From a candidate division WOR-3 bacterium (lineage in GTDB: Bacteria; Hydrothermota; Tepidihabitantia; Tepidihabitantales; CAIPLT01): DNA of 64,000 nt. The notes beneath the pieces are model-generated. The model saw nothing but the letters and a program-made list of their open reading frames with translations, searched no databases and had not been told where the DNA came from. Shown one piece after another: positions 37,841-46,255 of the stretch (the stretch's first letter is position 1; each line of letters begins with the position of its first letter). The stretch lies in contig JBDRUV010000001.1 of assembly GCA_039801505.1 (NCBI GenBank), positions 1 through 64,000 on the forward strand, in the 5' to 3' direction. Both the position numbers and the translations under genes were made by a program.

Positions 37841-38875
37841 ATGAAGCCATTAAAACTCGCGTTTGTTTTAATTTTTAGCAGTGCAATATCTTTAGCCTAT
37901 TGCGCAGCGCGTGTTGCGGTCTGCGAAGAACTTTACCAGGAGGGTTGAAGCTCTTGTAATCCGGCCAGTTGGACACTGGCCCAAATTTCCTATAATTACC
38001 CAGAACAAACCGCCTGTATTGAAATGCATATCTCGTCAGCATATCCATTATATTCGGCTAAAGCTCGTAACCGCATGCTTTATTTAAACCCCGGGACTAA
38101 TTATACCCCATGGCTTTTTCTGGATGGCACTTCGGCTGGCTCTAGTTATTCCAACTGGCAATCACTAATTCTGTCCCGGGCTGCAGTACCAGCCCCGATT
38201 GTTGCTCGGATGTGGGGCAGTTATAATCCCCAAACCCGAACCGGTACCGTCTATGCTTGGTTTTGGTCCGAAACCACTGCTACATTACAAGTTCGCGTGT
38301 TATTTGTTATCACCGAAGATAGCATTTTCTATCAAGCGCCCAATGGCGACAACTTACATAATCATGTCGCCCGAGACTATATTCCCGACCACATTGGAAC
38401 CTTAGTTGAACTTCGACCTGGTGATACGATTACGGTAAGCTATCCGTTTAGTTTGGCCTCAAACTGGGTGATGGAAAAATGCGAGATTGTTGCTATTATT
38501 CAAAACTCGATAGCCATAAATAACGTTCGAGAAATCTTTCAAGGTGCCAAAATTAAGATCCGCGACCTACCAACCGCCGGGGTTGAAGAAGTGGTGGATT
38601 TCTCAAGAAGTTTTGTAAAACCACAATCTTCAATTATCAAATCAAATATTGCAGAGTTTCTGATAAATCTTCCCGCTAACACCAATTACATTTTGCAGGT
38701 AGTGAATGTTTCCGGTCAACCAATTATAAGTCACACAGGAGTTTCCCGGGGCAATGAAGAACTAATCCGATTAAATCTGCCGAAAAACTTAAGCAGCGGT
38801 CTTTATTTTTATCGGCTAGAATTAAATCCCAAATTTCCGCTTGACGTCCAAGGAAAGTTTATTATACTAAATTGA
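37841..38875 (+). CDS. Predicted secreted thioredoxin-like (Omp28-like) selenoprotein
   Basis: One reading frame of 344 residues interrupted by a single TGA at 37946-37948 (residue 36). Seen: ATG behind a promoter, a signal peptide (MKPLKLAFVLIFSSAISLA), then VCEELYQEG-U-SSC, aligning with the EEFTGxWCxxC redox motif of Omp28/thioredoxin-like exported proteins, with Sec in place of the first Cys (U36, C39). The frame stays coding through a PWLFLDG strand, an Omp28-like beta domain (VLFVITEDSI...NHVARDY) and a T9SS-type C-terminal domain (NLSSGLYFYRL). A hairpin with SECIS geometry follows the TGA. Gene callers would start it wrongly at 38024, losing signal and active site. Family knowledge: thiol-disulfide exchange in the envelope; partner unknown. 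Confidence 0.85.
37946..37981 (+). promoter_or_regulatory. In-frame UGA (Sec codon) and SECIS-like hairpin, first gene
   Basis: UGA at 37946-37948. After 14 nt, GGCCAGT (37963-37969) pairs perfectly with ACTGGCC (37975-37981) around the loop TGGAC (37970-37974). The loop starts 21 nt after the UGA and has G as its second base, both within the published bacterial SECIS rules (loop 16-37 nt from UGA; G in the first two loop bases). The stem is coding (ASWTLA). Confidence 0.82.
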
Positions 38876-38887
38876 AGCGGAGGTAGT

Positions 38888-40780
38888 ATGCGAAAAGTTG
38901 TACTACTTTTGGGATGTAGCATTTGGCTGCTTTGGGCTGGAAGACTCCTAACAAACGGTGATTTTGAACAGCCATTAAATATCAGTTGGTATAGTTCGAT
39001 TATCTCAGCCACCTCTTATGATACCATTGACCGACAAGCTTACTTTCATCCGGACCCGGATTATGAGGTGCGCGTAAAAAAATATGACGCAGTCTGTGCC
39101 AAGCTTTATCAGACAGTGCCCATTCCCACGACCGACCTAGACTTTTCGGTAAATGCCAAACTATATGCCTATGAATATAATCCTTCGGCATCCTATTGGG
39201 CAGCCGCGGCTGTTATTCTAAGATATCTTGATAGTAACAATAATCTCCTTGGCGAGACCAGAATTACCTATAAAACTCCTCATTCGCCTTGGATTAATAC
39301 ATCGACCATCCATCTCATCAATGCCCCAGACCCTAATAACTGGTATCAGTACAGTTTCAATCTAAATTCAGAACTCACTAATCTGCCTGGGGTCAATCCT
39401 TCGGCTATCCGGAAGATTCAAGTGGTATTAATGGATACCACAGACGGATGTTGAGCCGGCCATTGTGAGGCGAGGGTCCTCGCCGATGATGTTTCCCTTA
39501 ATTATAACGGTCCGAATCCTTATCTAAGTTTTCTACGGGCCAATGTGTATGATTCTTTAGGCAATAATAATAACCGCTTAGACCCCGGAGAAAGAGCGAA
39601 TCTTACCGTAGTTTTTAGAAATATTGGCGGTGTTAATTTTAATAATCTTTCTGCACAACTGTTCACCTCGGATCCTTATATTACGATAATCGATGGCAGT
39701 GCCAATTACGGGTCTCTGGCGATTGATAGCACCAGGGAAAATCTTTTTGATCCATTTACGGTTCAAGTAAGTCCAAGCTCTCCCTGTGGCCGCGCGGTGT
39801 TGTTTAAAATTATTGCTAGTGATTCTGGTTATTTAGATACCTTCGAATTCTCGTTGACCGTCGGTCCTTATCACTATCTTGTCTGGAATCCAGACCCAAC
39901 TCCTTCCTCTGGGCAGATCATTCATAACACCTTAAGAAATCTAGGCTATACAGGTACAATCACAACCGAGCTCTTAACTGAACCGCTAGATCTTTACCAG
40001 TCGCTGTTTATTACCCTTGGGATTTATCCTAATAATTATCGGATTCCGGCCAATAGTCAAGAAGCTTTAGCAATTGTTAATTACTTAAATAACGGCGGAC
40101 GGGTGTACTTAGAGGGGGGTGATGCCTGGTATTATGACCCCCAGGTCGGTGGTCATAATTTCAATAGCTTATTTGGGCTTACTGGGATAAGCGATGGCAG
40201 TGGTGATTTAGGGCCGGTCCTAGGTTTTGCTAATACCTTTACCCAGAGTATGTATTTTAATTATTCCGGGGAAAACAACTATATCGATCGCATTAATGCC
40301 ACAAATGGTTTTTTAATTTTTCGCGATGGTGATAATAGTTATAATTGCGGGGTTGCGTATAGTCCGGGCAATTACCGAACAGTTGGCCTTTCATTTGAAT
40401 TAGGTGGGTTGGTTGATGCCCAACCGCCCTCAACTAAAGCGGTACTTCTTGATTCTATAATGAGATTTTTTGGTATCACCCTAACCGCACTTACAGAAAC
40501 CCCAGAACCGGGATTTTTACAGACCCTAGAGTTGCTCTGTAGCCCTAATCCTTTTAGCACATTTACAAAAATTAAACTTCCTGATTCTAATATTTTAAGC
40601 CTAAAAATATACGATATCCAAGGTACTTTAGTTAAAGAAATCAGCCCATCTCCAGGAAACGATATCGTATGGACCGGTAAAGATCATAAAGGGAAAAAGC
40701 TTCCTTCTGGCGTCTACTTTATAATACCTACCGGGCCTACAGAATATAAGCCTGTGCGCGTGCTGTTAATCAAATATTAA
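38888..40780 (+). CDS. Predicted secreted selenoprotein with T9SS sorting domain
   Basis: One frame of 630 residues interrupted by a single TGA at 39452-39454 (residue 189). Seen: GGAGG ribosome site, signal peptide (MRKVVLLLGCSIWLLWA), a jelly-roll-like domain (about 20-200: LLTNGDFEQPLN, YWAAAAVILRYLD) that ends DGC-U-AGHC with Sec next to Cys188 and four residues before Cys193, a CARDB/Ig-like domain (about 220-315: NNNNRLDPGERANLTV), a glutaminase-fold-like region (about 320-525: IVNYLNNGGRVYLEGGD) and a T9SS C-terminal domain (LKIYDIQGTLVKE, SGVYFII). Ordinary annotation would report two genes (38888-39454 and 39545-40780). The 3' end overlaps convergent murJ by 11 bp. Confidence 0.85.
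39452..39484 (+). promoter_or_regulatory. In-frame UGA (Sec codon) and SECIS-like hairpin, second gene
   Basis: UGA at 39452-39454. GGCGAG (39469-39474) pairs perfectly with CTCGCC (39479-39484) around the tetraloop GGTC (39475-39478), which starts 20 nt after the UGA. GGUC is the loop of the E. coli fdhF SECIS minimal element bound by SelB. Confidence 0.87.
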
Positions 40781-42302
40781 TTTTACTGATTTTAGCTAAG
40801 CCAAAGAACGCTCCAAGTCCAAAAGTTCCGCTAATACCTAATATTATTAATTGACTAATAAAACTAGTCGATAAAATCTTTTGGGTCAATACCGAAAATA
40901 CACCATAGCTCATTATTGCCGAGATTATTGAAAAACAAAACGAGAAAAACACGATTTTATTAAGTTGTGAAGTACACCAACTGCCAATTTTTTTTCTTAA
41001 TAGGTAACTTAGAAGACCAAAATTAAAAAAGGCACAAAACGAGGTTGCTAAAGGAAAGGTTCGAAAGCCAATTAGTCCCATTAGACTACGATTAATTGCA
41101 AAATTAACCACCACAGTGCTTAAACCTACTAATGCCGGTGTTTTGGTATCCTTAAGGGAGTAAAAACAGGCCGCAATACTTCTGACACCAGCTGAGGCGA
41201 AAATTCCTGGAGCATATAACATAAGGGCTTGGGCAGTATACATAGTATCTAGGGGTGTAAATCTTCCCCGTTCGTAAATAATTCTAGTTATTGGCACGGC
41301 TAAGGCTAAAAAAAGAGCTGAGATCGGCAAGGTAAGAAGGGCGACTAACTTTAGGGCATGCCGCAACTCTTCCTTTAGACCTTCTGTAGTCTTCTGAGCA
41401 ACTTTTGAGGAAAATTCAGCAATCGCCACACTGCCTATCGCAACTCCAAAAAGTCCAGCGGGTAGATGCATAATTCGGTAAGCATAATTAAGGTAGGAAA
41501 TTGAGCGTTCTTCAAGAAAAGTCACAAGAAATGTGTTTACAGCAAAATTTATTTGATAGGAGGCAAGCCCTAAAACTGTAGGAATCCACAAAACCAAAAC
41601 TCGCCTAAGTTCTGGATCTTTAAAATTAATATAAAATGAGTATCGAAATTTTTTATGAAATAGTCGTGGGACCTGAACCAGAAATTGCAAGGCGGCACCT
41701 ATGGTTACACCATAGGCCATACCTAAAATCGGCTCTAAATTATGGGCTACAAAATAACGGTAACTTAATACCGCAACCAAAACTGAACCTAGATTAAACA
41801 GTGCTGGCGCAAAAGCTGGTAGGAAAAATTCCTTAAAAGCATTCAAAATTCCCATTGCCCAACTGGCTAACGCAATGAACAAAAGAAATGGCAGCATAAT
41901 CCGAGTCAAGGTTGTGGTTAGCTCTTGTTTGCCGGAAACTTCTCGAAATCCGTATGCAAGAGCCTTGACTATGGCTGGCGAAAAAACTATGCCCAAAGCA
42001 ACAATTAACCCAACGATAATTACTAGGGTATTAAACACATTGCAAGCAAATTGCCAGACTTGTTTACGGTCCTTATTAGCTAAATTATCAACGAATGTCG
42101 GAACAAATGCTGCCGAAAGGGCGCTTTCCGCAAATAGATCTCGTAACAAATTGGGAATCCGAAAGGCAACTTGAAAGGCATCGGTGGCAAAGCCAGCACC
42201 GAAAAGATATGCAAACACTGATTCTCGAACTAGTCCTAAAATTCTACTTATTAATGTGCCGATTGTGAAACTACCAACCCGCTTAGTAAACTTATTTAGC
42301 AT
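40770..42302 (-). CDS. murJ: Lipid II flippase MurJ
   Basis: Flips lipid II across the inner membrane for peptidoglycan synthesis. The 510 residues have about 14 membrane segments. Seen: the N-terminal GTLISRILGLVRESVFAYLFG, DAFQVAFRIPNLLRDLFAESALSAAFVPTF (cited in part), and YAYRIMHLPAGLFGVAIGSVA, all MviN/MurJ signatures. It lies 37 nt after comM and probably shares its promoter. It complements the murI and amidase genes near 5 kb. Confidence 0.95.
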   Translation of the reverse strand: MLNKFTKRVGSFTIGTLISRILGLVRESVFAYLFGAGFATDAFQVAFRIPNLLRDLFAESALSAAFVPTFVDNLANKDRKQVWQFACNVFNTLVIIVGLIVALGIVFSPAIVKALAYGFREVSGKQELTTTLTRIMLPFLLFIALASWAMGILNAFKEFFLPAFAPALFNLGSVLVAVLSYRYFVAHNLEPILGMAYGVTIGAALQFLVQVPRLFHKKFRYSFYINFKDPELRRVLVLWIPTVLGLASYQINFAVNTFLVTFLEERSISYLNYAYRIMHLPAGLFGVAIGSVAIAEFSSKVAQKTTEGLKEELRHALKLVALLTLPISALFLALAVPITRIIYERGRFTPLDTMYTAQALMLYAPGIFASAGVRSIAACFYSLKDTKTPALVGLSTVVVNFAINRSLMGLIGFRTFPLATSFCAFFNFGLLSYLLRKKIGSWCTSQLNKIVFFSFCFSIISAIMSYGVFSVLTQKILSTSFISQLIILGISGTFGLGAFFGLAKISKINI

Positions 42303-42339
42303 CGATTATCAGATACAAAAGCAATAAGTTTAGCTAAGT

Positions 42340-43881
42340 CTAAATTAAACTTCGGTCAAAGTTTCGATACTGAATGGCTTCTGAGATGTGTTCAGGCTTA
42401 ATTTTAGAACTTTCTTCAAGATCAGCAATTGTTCGGGCAACCTTTAAGATCCGATCGTAAGAACGGGCCGAAAAACCAAACCGTTCGATAGCACTTTTGA
42501 GTAGTCTTTCGCTTATCTCGTCAATCTCACAAAAAAGTCTTAGCTCCTTTGAACCCATTTGACTATTACAATAAATCGGATGGGGCTTTCGAAAATCCTT
42601 AAACCGTGCCAGTTGAATTGCTCTGGCACGATTAACTCGATTTCTAATTACTTCTGAGGGCTCTCCGGGTGCTTTCTGGGACAGTGTCTCGTACCTCATC
42701 GAAGGCACTTCGATATGAACATCAATGCGGTCAAGAAGTGGACCGGATATTCTGGCCCGATATTTTTTTATCATCCCAATTGTGCAACTACACTCCCGAT
42801 GCGGATCAGAAAAGTATCCACAAGGACATGGATTCATGCTGGCCGCAAGCATAAAACGTGCCGGATATGTAATAGTCTGTTTGGCCCGGCCAATGGTTAC
42901 AAAACCATCTTCTAGCGGCTGTCGTAGCGCCTCGAGCACATCACGATGAAACTCCGGAAGCTCGTCAAGAAACAAAACGCCATTATGAGCCAAAGAAACC
43001 TCACCGGGTTTCGGATAGGCACCGCCGCCGATTAGTCCAGCCTCAGAAATCGAATGATGCGGAGCGCGAAACGGTCTGATTGCCATTATTGGATAATTCG
43101 TGGGTAAGGTTCCGGCCACACTGTGAATTTTTGTGGCTTCTAAAGCTTCCTCTAATTCCATCTTAGGCAGAATTGTCCCCAGGCGTCGAGCAAGCATCGT
43201 TTTACCAGTACCTGGTGGTCCGATCATCAAAATGTTATGGCCGCCAGCTACGGCCACCTCAAGGGCACGTTTAGCGTGTTCCTGCCCTTTAACTTCAGAA
43301 AAGTCAACGGAAGCTTCGGACGCAGAATTAAATATCTCTTCAATATTTATCGTGGTTGGTTCGATGCTTCTGGCGCCGGAGAGAAATTGAATAACTTCAA
43401 GCAAGTGTTCTGCCGGATAGACATTAACTCCCTTTACCAAAGCGCCTTCTTGGGCGTTTTCTTTAGGTACTATGATCCCGGAAAATTTATACTGCCGCGT
43501 GGCCATGGCCATGGAGATGGTACCTTTGACTGGTTTTAAGCTTCCATCTAATGATAATTCGCCGACCAGTAAAAACCGCTCAAGAATGTTTGAAGAAAAA
43601 GTGCCAAGAGCTTTAAGCAGTCCGACAGCAATCGGCAAGTCAAAAACAGCACCTTCTTTTTTGATGTCCGCCGGAGCCAAATTAACCGTAATCCGGCGCG
43701 TGGGGATTTTAAATCCCGAATTCTTAATCGCCGTGATTACCCGGTGTTGTGCCTCCTTAACCGCATTGTCCGGTAGGCCGACAATCACAAAGGAACGCAG
43801 CCCTAAACTTAAATCAACCTCTACTTCTACTAAGTAAGCATCGATGCCGTAAACACTAGCCGAACAAATTTTAGCAAACAT
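42340..43881 (-). CDS. comM: YifB/ComM-family Mg-chelatase-like AAA ATPase
   Basis: ComM is a hexameric helicase promoting branch migration during natural transformation. The 513 residues show an N-terminal ribosomal-S5/Lon-like domain (VEVEVDLSLGLRSFVIVGLPD), Walker A GPPGTGKTMLARRL (about residues 218-231), Walker B GVLFLDELPEF, a zinc-like cluster MNPCPCGYFSD...CSC, and the C-terminal Mg-chelatase domain with RSYDRILKVARTIADLE. Its leaderless promoter diverges from that of ttuA. Confidence 0.93.
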   Translation of the reverse strand: MFAKICSASVYGIDAYLVEVEVDLSLGLRSFVIVGLPDNAVKEAQHRVITAIKNSGFKIPTRRITVNLAPADIKKEGAVFDLPIAVGLLKALGTFSSNILERFLLVGELSLDGSLKPVKGTISMAMATRQYKFSGIIVPKENAQEGALVKGVNVYPAEHLLEVIQFLSGARSIEPTTINIEEIFNSASEASVDFSEVKGQEHAKRALEVAVAGGHNILMIGPPGTGKTMLARRLGTILPKMELEEALEATKIHSVAGTLPTNYPIMAIRPFRAPHHSISEAGLIGGGAYPKPGEVSLAHNGVLFLDELPEFHRDVLEALRQPLEDGFVTIGRAKQTITYPARFMLAASMNPCPCGYFSDPHRECSCTIGMIKKYRARISGPLLDRIDVHIEVPSMRYETLSQKAPGEPSEVIRNRVNRARAIQLARFKDFRKPHPIYCNSQMGSKELRLFCEIDEISERLLKSAIERFGFSARSYDRILKVARTIADLEESSKIKPEHISEAIQYRNFDRSLI

Positions 43882-43887
43882 CAGATT

Positions 43888-43915
43888 AGCATATCAATAA
43901 TTATATCTAAGTCAA
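43888..43915 (-). promoter_or_regulatory. Promoter of comM-murJ, leaderless
   Basis: Minus strand TTGACT (43915-43910), 16 bp, TATGCT (43893-43888). ATG at 43881 follows after 6 nt; no ribosome site. Confidence 0.7.
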
Positions 43916-43942
43916 GTAGAAATGTGTTGGTAATAGGATTCA

Positions 43943-43971
43943 TTGACTAACTACCAGTTATCTAATATAAT
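43943..43971 (+). promoter_or_regulatory. Promoter of ttuA, leaderless or near-leaderless
   Basis: TTGACT at 43943-43948, 17 bp, TATAAT at 43966-43971. GTG at 43980 and ATG at 43983 both follow within 12 nt; no ribosome site. Confidence 0.72.
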
Positions 43972-43982
43972 TAAAGCCTGTG

Positions 43983-44939
43983 ATGGAAAATTTCCAGCCA
44001 GTGCCTAAAGTAAATAAACTTCTTGTCCGTTGTCGCATCTGTCAAAAAATCAAAGAAGGGACAAAATTAAAAAGTTATAATCTCAAAATTTGTTATGACT
44101 GCTTTATAGATTTCTTCAGAAAAAGAGTTGAAACAACGATTAAAAAATTCCGAATGTTTAAAAAAACGGATAATATTTTGGTCGCGGTATCTGGCGGTAA
44201 AGATAGTATAGCTTTAGCTAAGGTCTTAAAAGACTTGGGGTATAAAATTACCCTATTTCATGTAAACTGCCGAATCGCGGAAAACGATTATTCTTCTGAA
44301 TCGCAAAAAAAAGTACAAGAACTGGCTGAAAAAGAAACTCTGCCGGTTAAAATTTATGATTTTCAAAACGAACTGCCGGTCGATATCAAACTAGCTGCAA
44401 AAATTTTTAACCGCGAGATTTGTGCGACCTGTGGTATGATTAAACGCTATATTCTTAACCGCGAGAATAAAGAGTTTGATGTGATCTGTACTGGCCATAC
44501 CCTAAATGATGAAGCAGCAAATCTTTTGTCTTCACTTATATTTTGGGACGAATTCCTTGTTCGACAACATCCGGTATTAGAAGAACGTGGCACGCTTAAA
44601 CGTCGCGTTAAACCATTAACTCTAGTCTTTGAACGAGAAACTAAACTTTTTTGCGATATCTTAGGCTTGCCCTATAACCCAAATCCTTGCCCTTTGGTCG
44701 GTGGACCTTATCTGGTTTTTAAGAAAATCATAAGCGAGATTGAAGACCGATTCCCTTCAGCAACAATAAATTTTTATAAAGGTTTTCTTAAAAGAAAGAA
44801 AGCCATGGGCCTGGTTCCTAAACAAGAAATAAAGCTTACGCCCTGTGAAAAATGCGGCTATCTCACTGTCGCTAAACTTTGTAATTTTTGCCGGCTTTTA
44901 GAAAAGATTGCCGAGTATCTTAAAACTAAAGCTCAATGA
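43983..44939 (+). CDS. ttuA: TtuA-type tRNA 2-thiouridine synthetase
   Basis: Installs sulfur at ribothymidine-54 of tRNA in thermophiles. The 318 residues have N-terminal zinc-finger pairs (CRIC and CYDC, about residues 17-40), the PP-loop SGGKDS (about 70-75), the iron-sulfur cysteines in EICATCGMIKR and NPCPLVGG, and C-terminal zinc pairs (CEKC and CNFC). This double zinc-finger layout separates TtuA from plain TtcA. GTG 43980 is an alternative start. The 3' end is 3 bp from convergent yraN. Confidence 0.87.
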   Translation: MENFQPVPKVNKLLVRCRICQKIKEGTKLKSYNLKICYDCFIDFFRKRVETTIKKFRMFKKTDNILVAVSGGKDSIALAKVLKDLGYKITLFHVNCRIAENDYSSESQKKVQELAEKETLPVKIYDFQNELPVDIKLAAKIFNREICATCGMIKRYILNRENKEFDVICTGHTLNDEAANLLSSLIFWDEFLVRQHPVLEERGTLKRRVKPLTLVFERETKLFCDILGLPYNPNPCPLVGGPYLVFKKIISEIEDRFPSATINFYKGFLKRKKAMGLVPKQEIKLTPCEKCGYLTVAKLCNFCRLLEKIAEYLKTKAQ

Positions 44940-44942
44940 AAT

Positions 44943-45287
44943 CTAAAACGCCTCCCTTAGATGTTCAATCTGGTGGGTAGCTCCTCTCATTACAATGCTT
45001 AACACATCGAATCGGATCTCGTGGTTTACTAAATCCTTCTCTTCTAAATAACATTGGGCAACTTCTAAGATCTTTTTTTGTTTGTGCTTACCAACACTCT
45101 CATACGGTGTGGCAATAAAAGTGTTACGACGGGTCTTTACTTCAACAAATACAATGGTATCTTGGTCCTGCGCTATAATGTCGACCTCGCCGACCGAACA
45201 TCGATAATTTTTTTCTAAGATTTTATAGCCCTGGGCTTTTAAATATTCCATAGCTAACCGTTCCCCAATAGTTCCCAGTTCTCTCAT
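44943..45287 (-). CDS. YraN family (UPF0102) nuclease-fold protein
   Basis: The 114 residues have the PD-(D/E)xK-like core GEVDIIAQDQDTIVFVEVKTR preceded by GERLAMEYLKAQGYKILEKNYRC (both quoted in part of the domain), a Holliday-junction-resolvase-like fold. Its cellular role is unproved. It overlaps rnhB by 4 nt, the standard rnhB-yraN arrangement at the end of the rpsP-trmD-rplS operon. Confidence 0.92.
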   Translation of the reverse strand: MRELGTIGERLAMEYLKAQGYKILEKNYRCSVGEVDIIAQDQDTIVFVEVKTRRNTFIATPYESVGKHKQKKILEVAQCYLEEKDLVNHEIRFDVLSIVMRGATHQIEHLREAF

Positions 45288-45880
45288 TTAACCAGTGTAA
45301 AACTTTGTCGATGAATTTTTGATGGCCCAAATTTTACTAAAAGTTCCCGATGACGAGAAGTCGGATAACCTTTGTGGATACTAAACTGGTATTCAGGATA
45401 ATATTGCGCTAAACGCTTCATCAGTTGGTCACGAACTACCTTAGCAATAATCGAGGCACAAGCAATACTAGTACTTTTTTCGTCGCCCTTGATAATCGGC
45501 CAACTCTCTATTTTAAGTTTTGGTGCAACTGATCCGTCAACTAAGGCCAATTTACATTCTGGATATTTTTTAAGAACCTTTCTGGCTGCGCGTTTCATGG
45601 CTAGGAGGGTAGCATTGCGAATGTTGAATCGGTCAATCTCTTGCGGTGAAGCTTTTCCAATGCCGATTGCGAGGGCTTGTTTTTTTATAACTTTATAAAA
45701 ATACTCACGGCGCTGTGGCGAAAGTTTTTTTGAGTCCCTAAGATTTACAAAAAAACTATTTGGAGGAAGAATAAGGGCGCAGGCAATCACCGGGCCAGCT
45801 AATGCGCCACGACCAACTTCGTCAATGCCGCAAAAGATAATGCCTTTCTGCCAAAGTTCTTGATCAATCTTGCCAATCAA
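45284..45880 (-). CDS. rnhB: Ribonuclease HII
   Basis: Removes ribonucleotides misincorporated in DNA and degrades RNA-DNA hybrids. The 198 residues show FCGIDEVGRGALAGPVIA with the catalytic Asp-Glu pair, the LVDGS Asp, IIKGDEKSTSIACASIIAK, and HKGYPTSRHRELL. It starts 6 nt after rplS and overlaps yraN. Confidence 0.96.
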   Translation of the reverse strand: MIGKIDQELWQKGIIFCGIDEVGRGALAGPVIACALILPPNSFFVNLRDSKKLSPQRREYFYKVIKKQALAIGIGKASPQEIDRFNIRNATLLAMKRAARKVLKKYPECKLALVDGSVAPKLKIESWPIIKGDEKSTSIACASIIAKVVRDQLMKRLAQYYPEYQFSIHKGYPTSRHRELLVKFGPSKIHRQSFTLVK

Positions 45881-45886
45881 AGATTC

Positions 45887-46255
45887 TTAGCTTGCGCTTT
45901 CTGTTTTTTCTTCTTTCAGCCGAGCCTCTTGGCCTTTTTTGGTCCGAAGATAATATAACTTGGCCCGCCGGACCTTAGCAAGTTTTTTGATTTCAATCTT
46001 AGTAATGACTGGTGAACTTAAGGGGAAAATACGCTCCACTCCAATGCCCCGGGAAATTTTACGCACGGTGAGCATCTTATTGCCCTTCTCGCCCCGAATA
46101 CTAATTACAGTGCCTTCAAATATCTGAATGCGTTCTTTATCTCCTTCGATCACTTTGTGGTAAACTTTAATGGTGGAACCGGGCCGGATATTTTCCGGTA
46201 TCACGCGTTCCTCGACTTTAGGTTTTTTTTCTTTGGTCTTTTTTTCCTTAGCCAT
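45887..46255 (-). CDS. rplS: 50S ribosomal protein bL19
   Basis: Large-subunit protein at the intersubunit face. The 122 residues include the core RPGSTIKVYHKVIEGDKERIQ (in part), FEGTVISIRG and VERIFPLSSPVI. A Lys/Glu-rich N-terminal extension (about 18 residues) precedes the usual start of the fold, and a Glu/Lys tail follows. AGGAGG precedes the ATG, and the gene overlaps trmD by 8 nt. Confidence 0.96.
   Translation of the reverse strand: MAKEKKTKEKKPKVEERVIPENIRPGSTIKVYHKVIEGDKERIQIFEGTVISIRGEKGNKMLTVRKISRGIGVERIFPLSSPVITKIEIKKLAKVRRAKLYYLRTKKGQEARLKEEKTESAS

Noticed and set aside
38873-38906. A third Sec codon at the end of the first selenoprotein gene, fusing it to the second
   Set aside because: The frame would continue, but the only hairpin (GTAGTA/TACTAC) is AU-rich, its loop starts 13 nt after the UGA, and it covers the ribosome site and ATG of the next gene. 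A normal stop with reinitiation is the simpler reading.
37841-40780. The two UGA-split genes as pseudogenes or as use of a genetic code reading UGA as Trp or Gly
   Set aside because: Each gene has exactly one UGA and otherwise intact, domain-bearing frames. UGA serves as a normal stop in other genes here (rluD, M20, ispH, first selenoprotein). Both UGAs sit next to cysteine motifs with a properly spaced hairpin.
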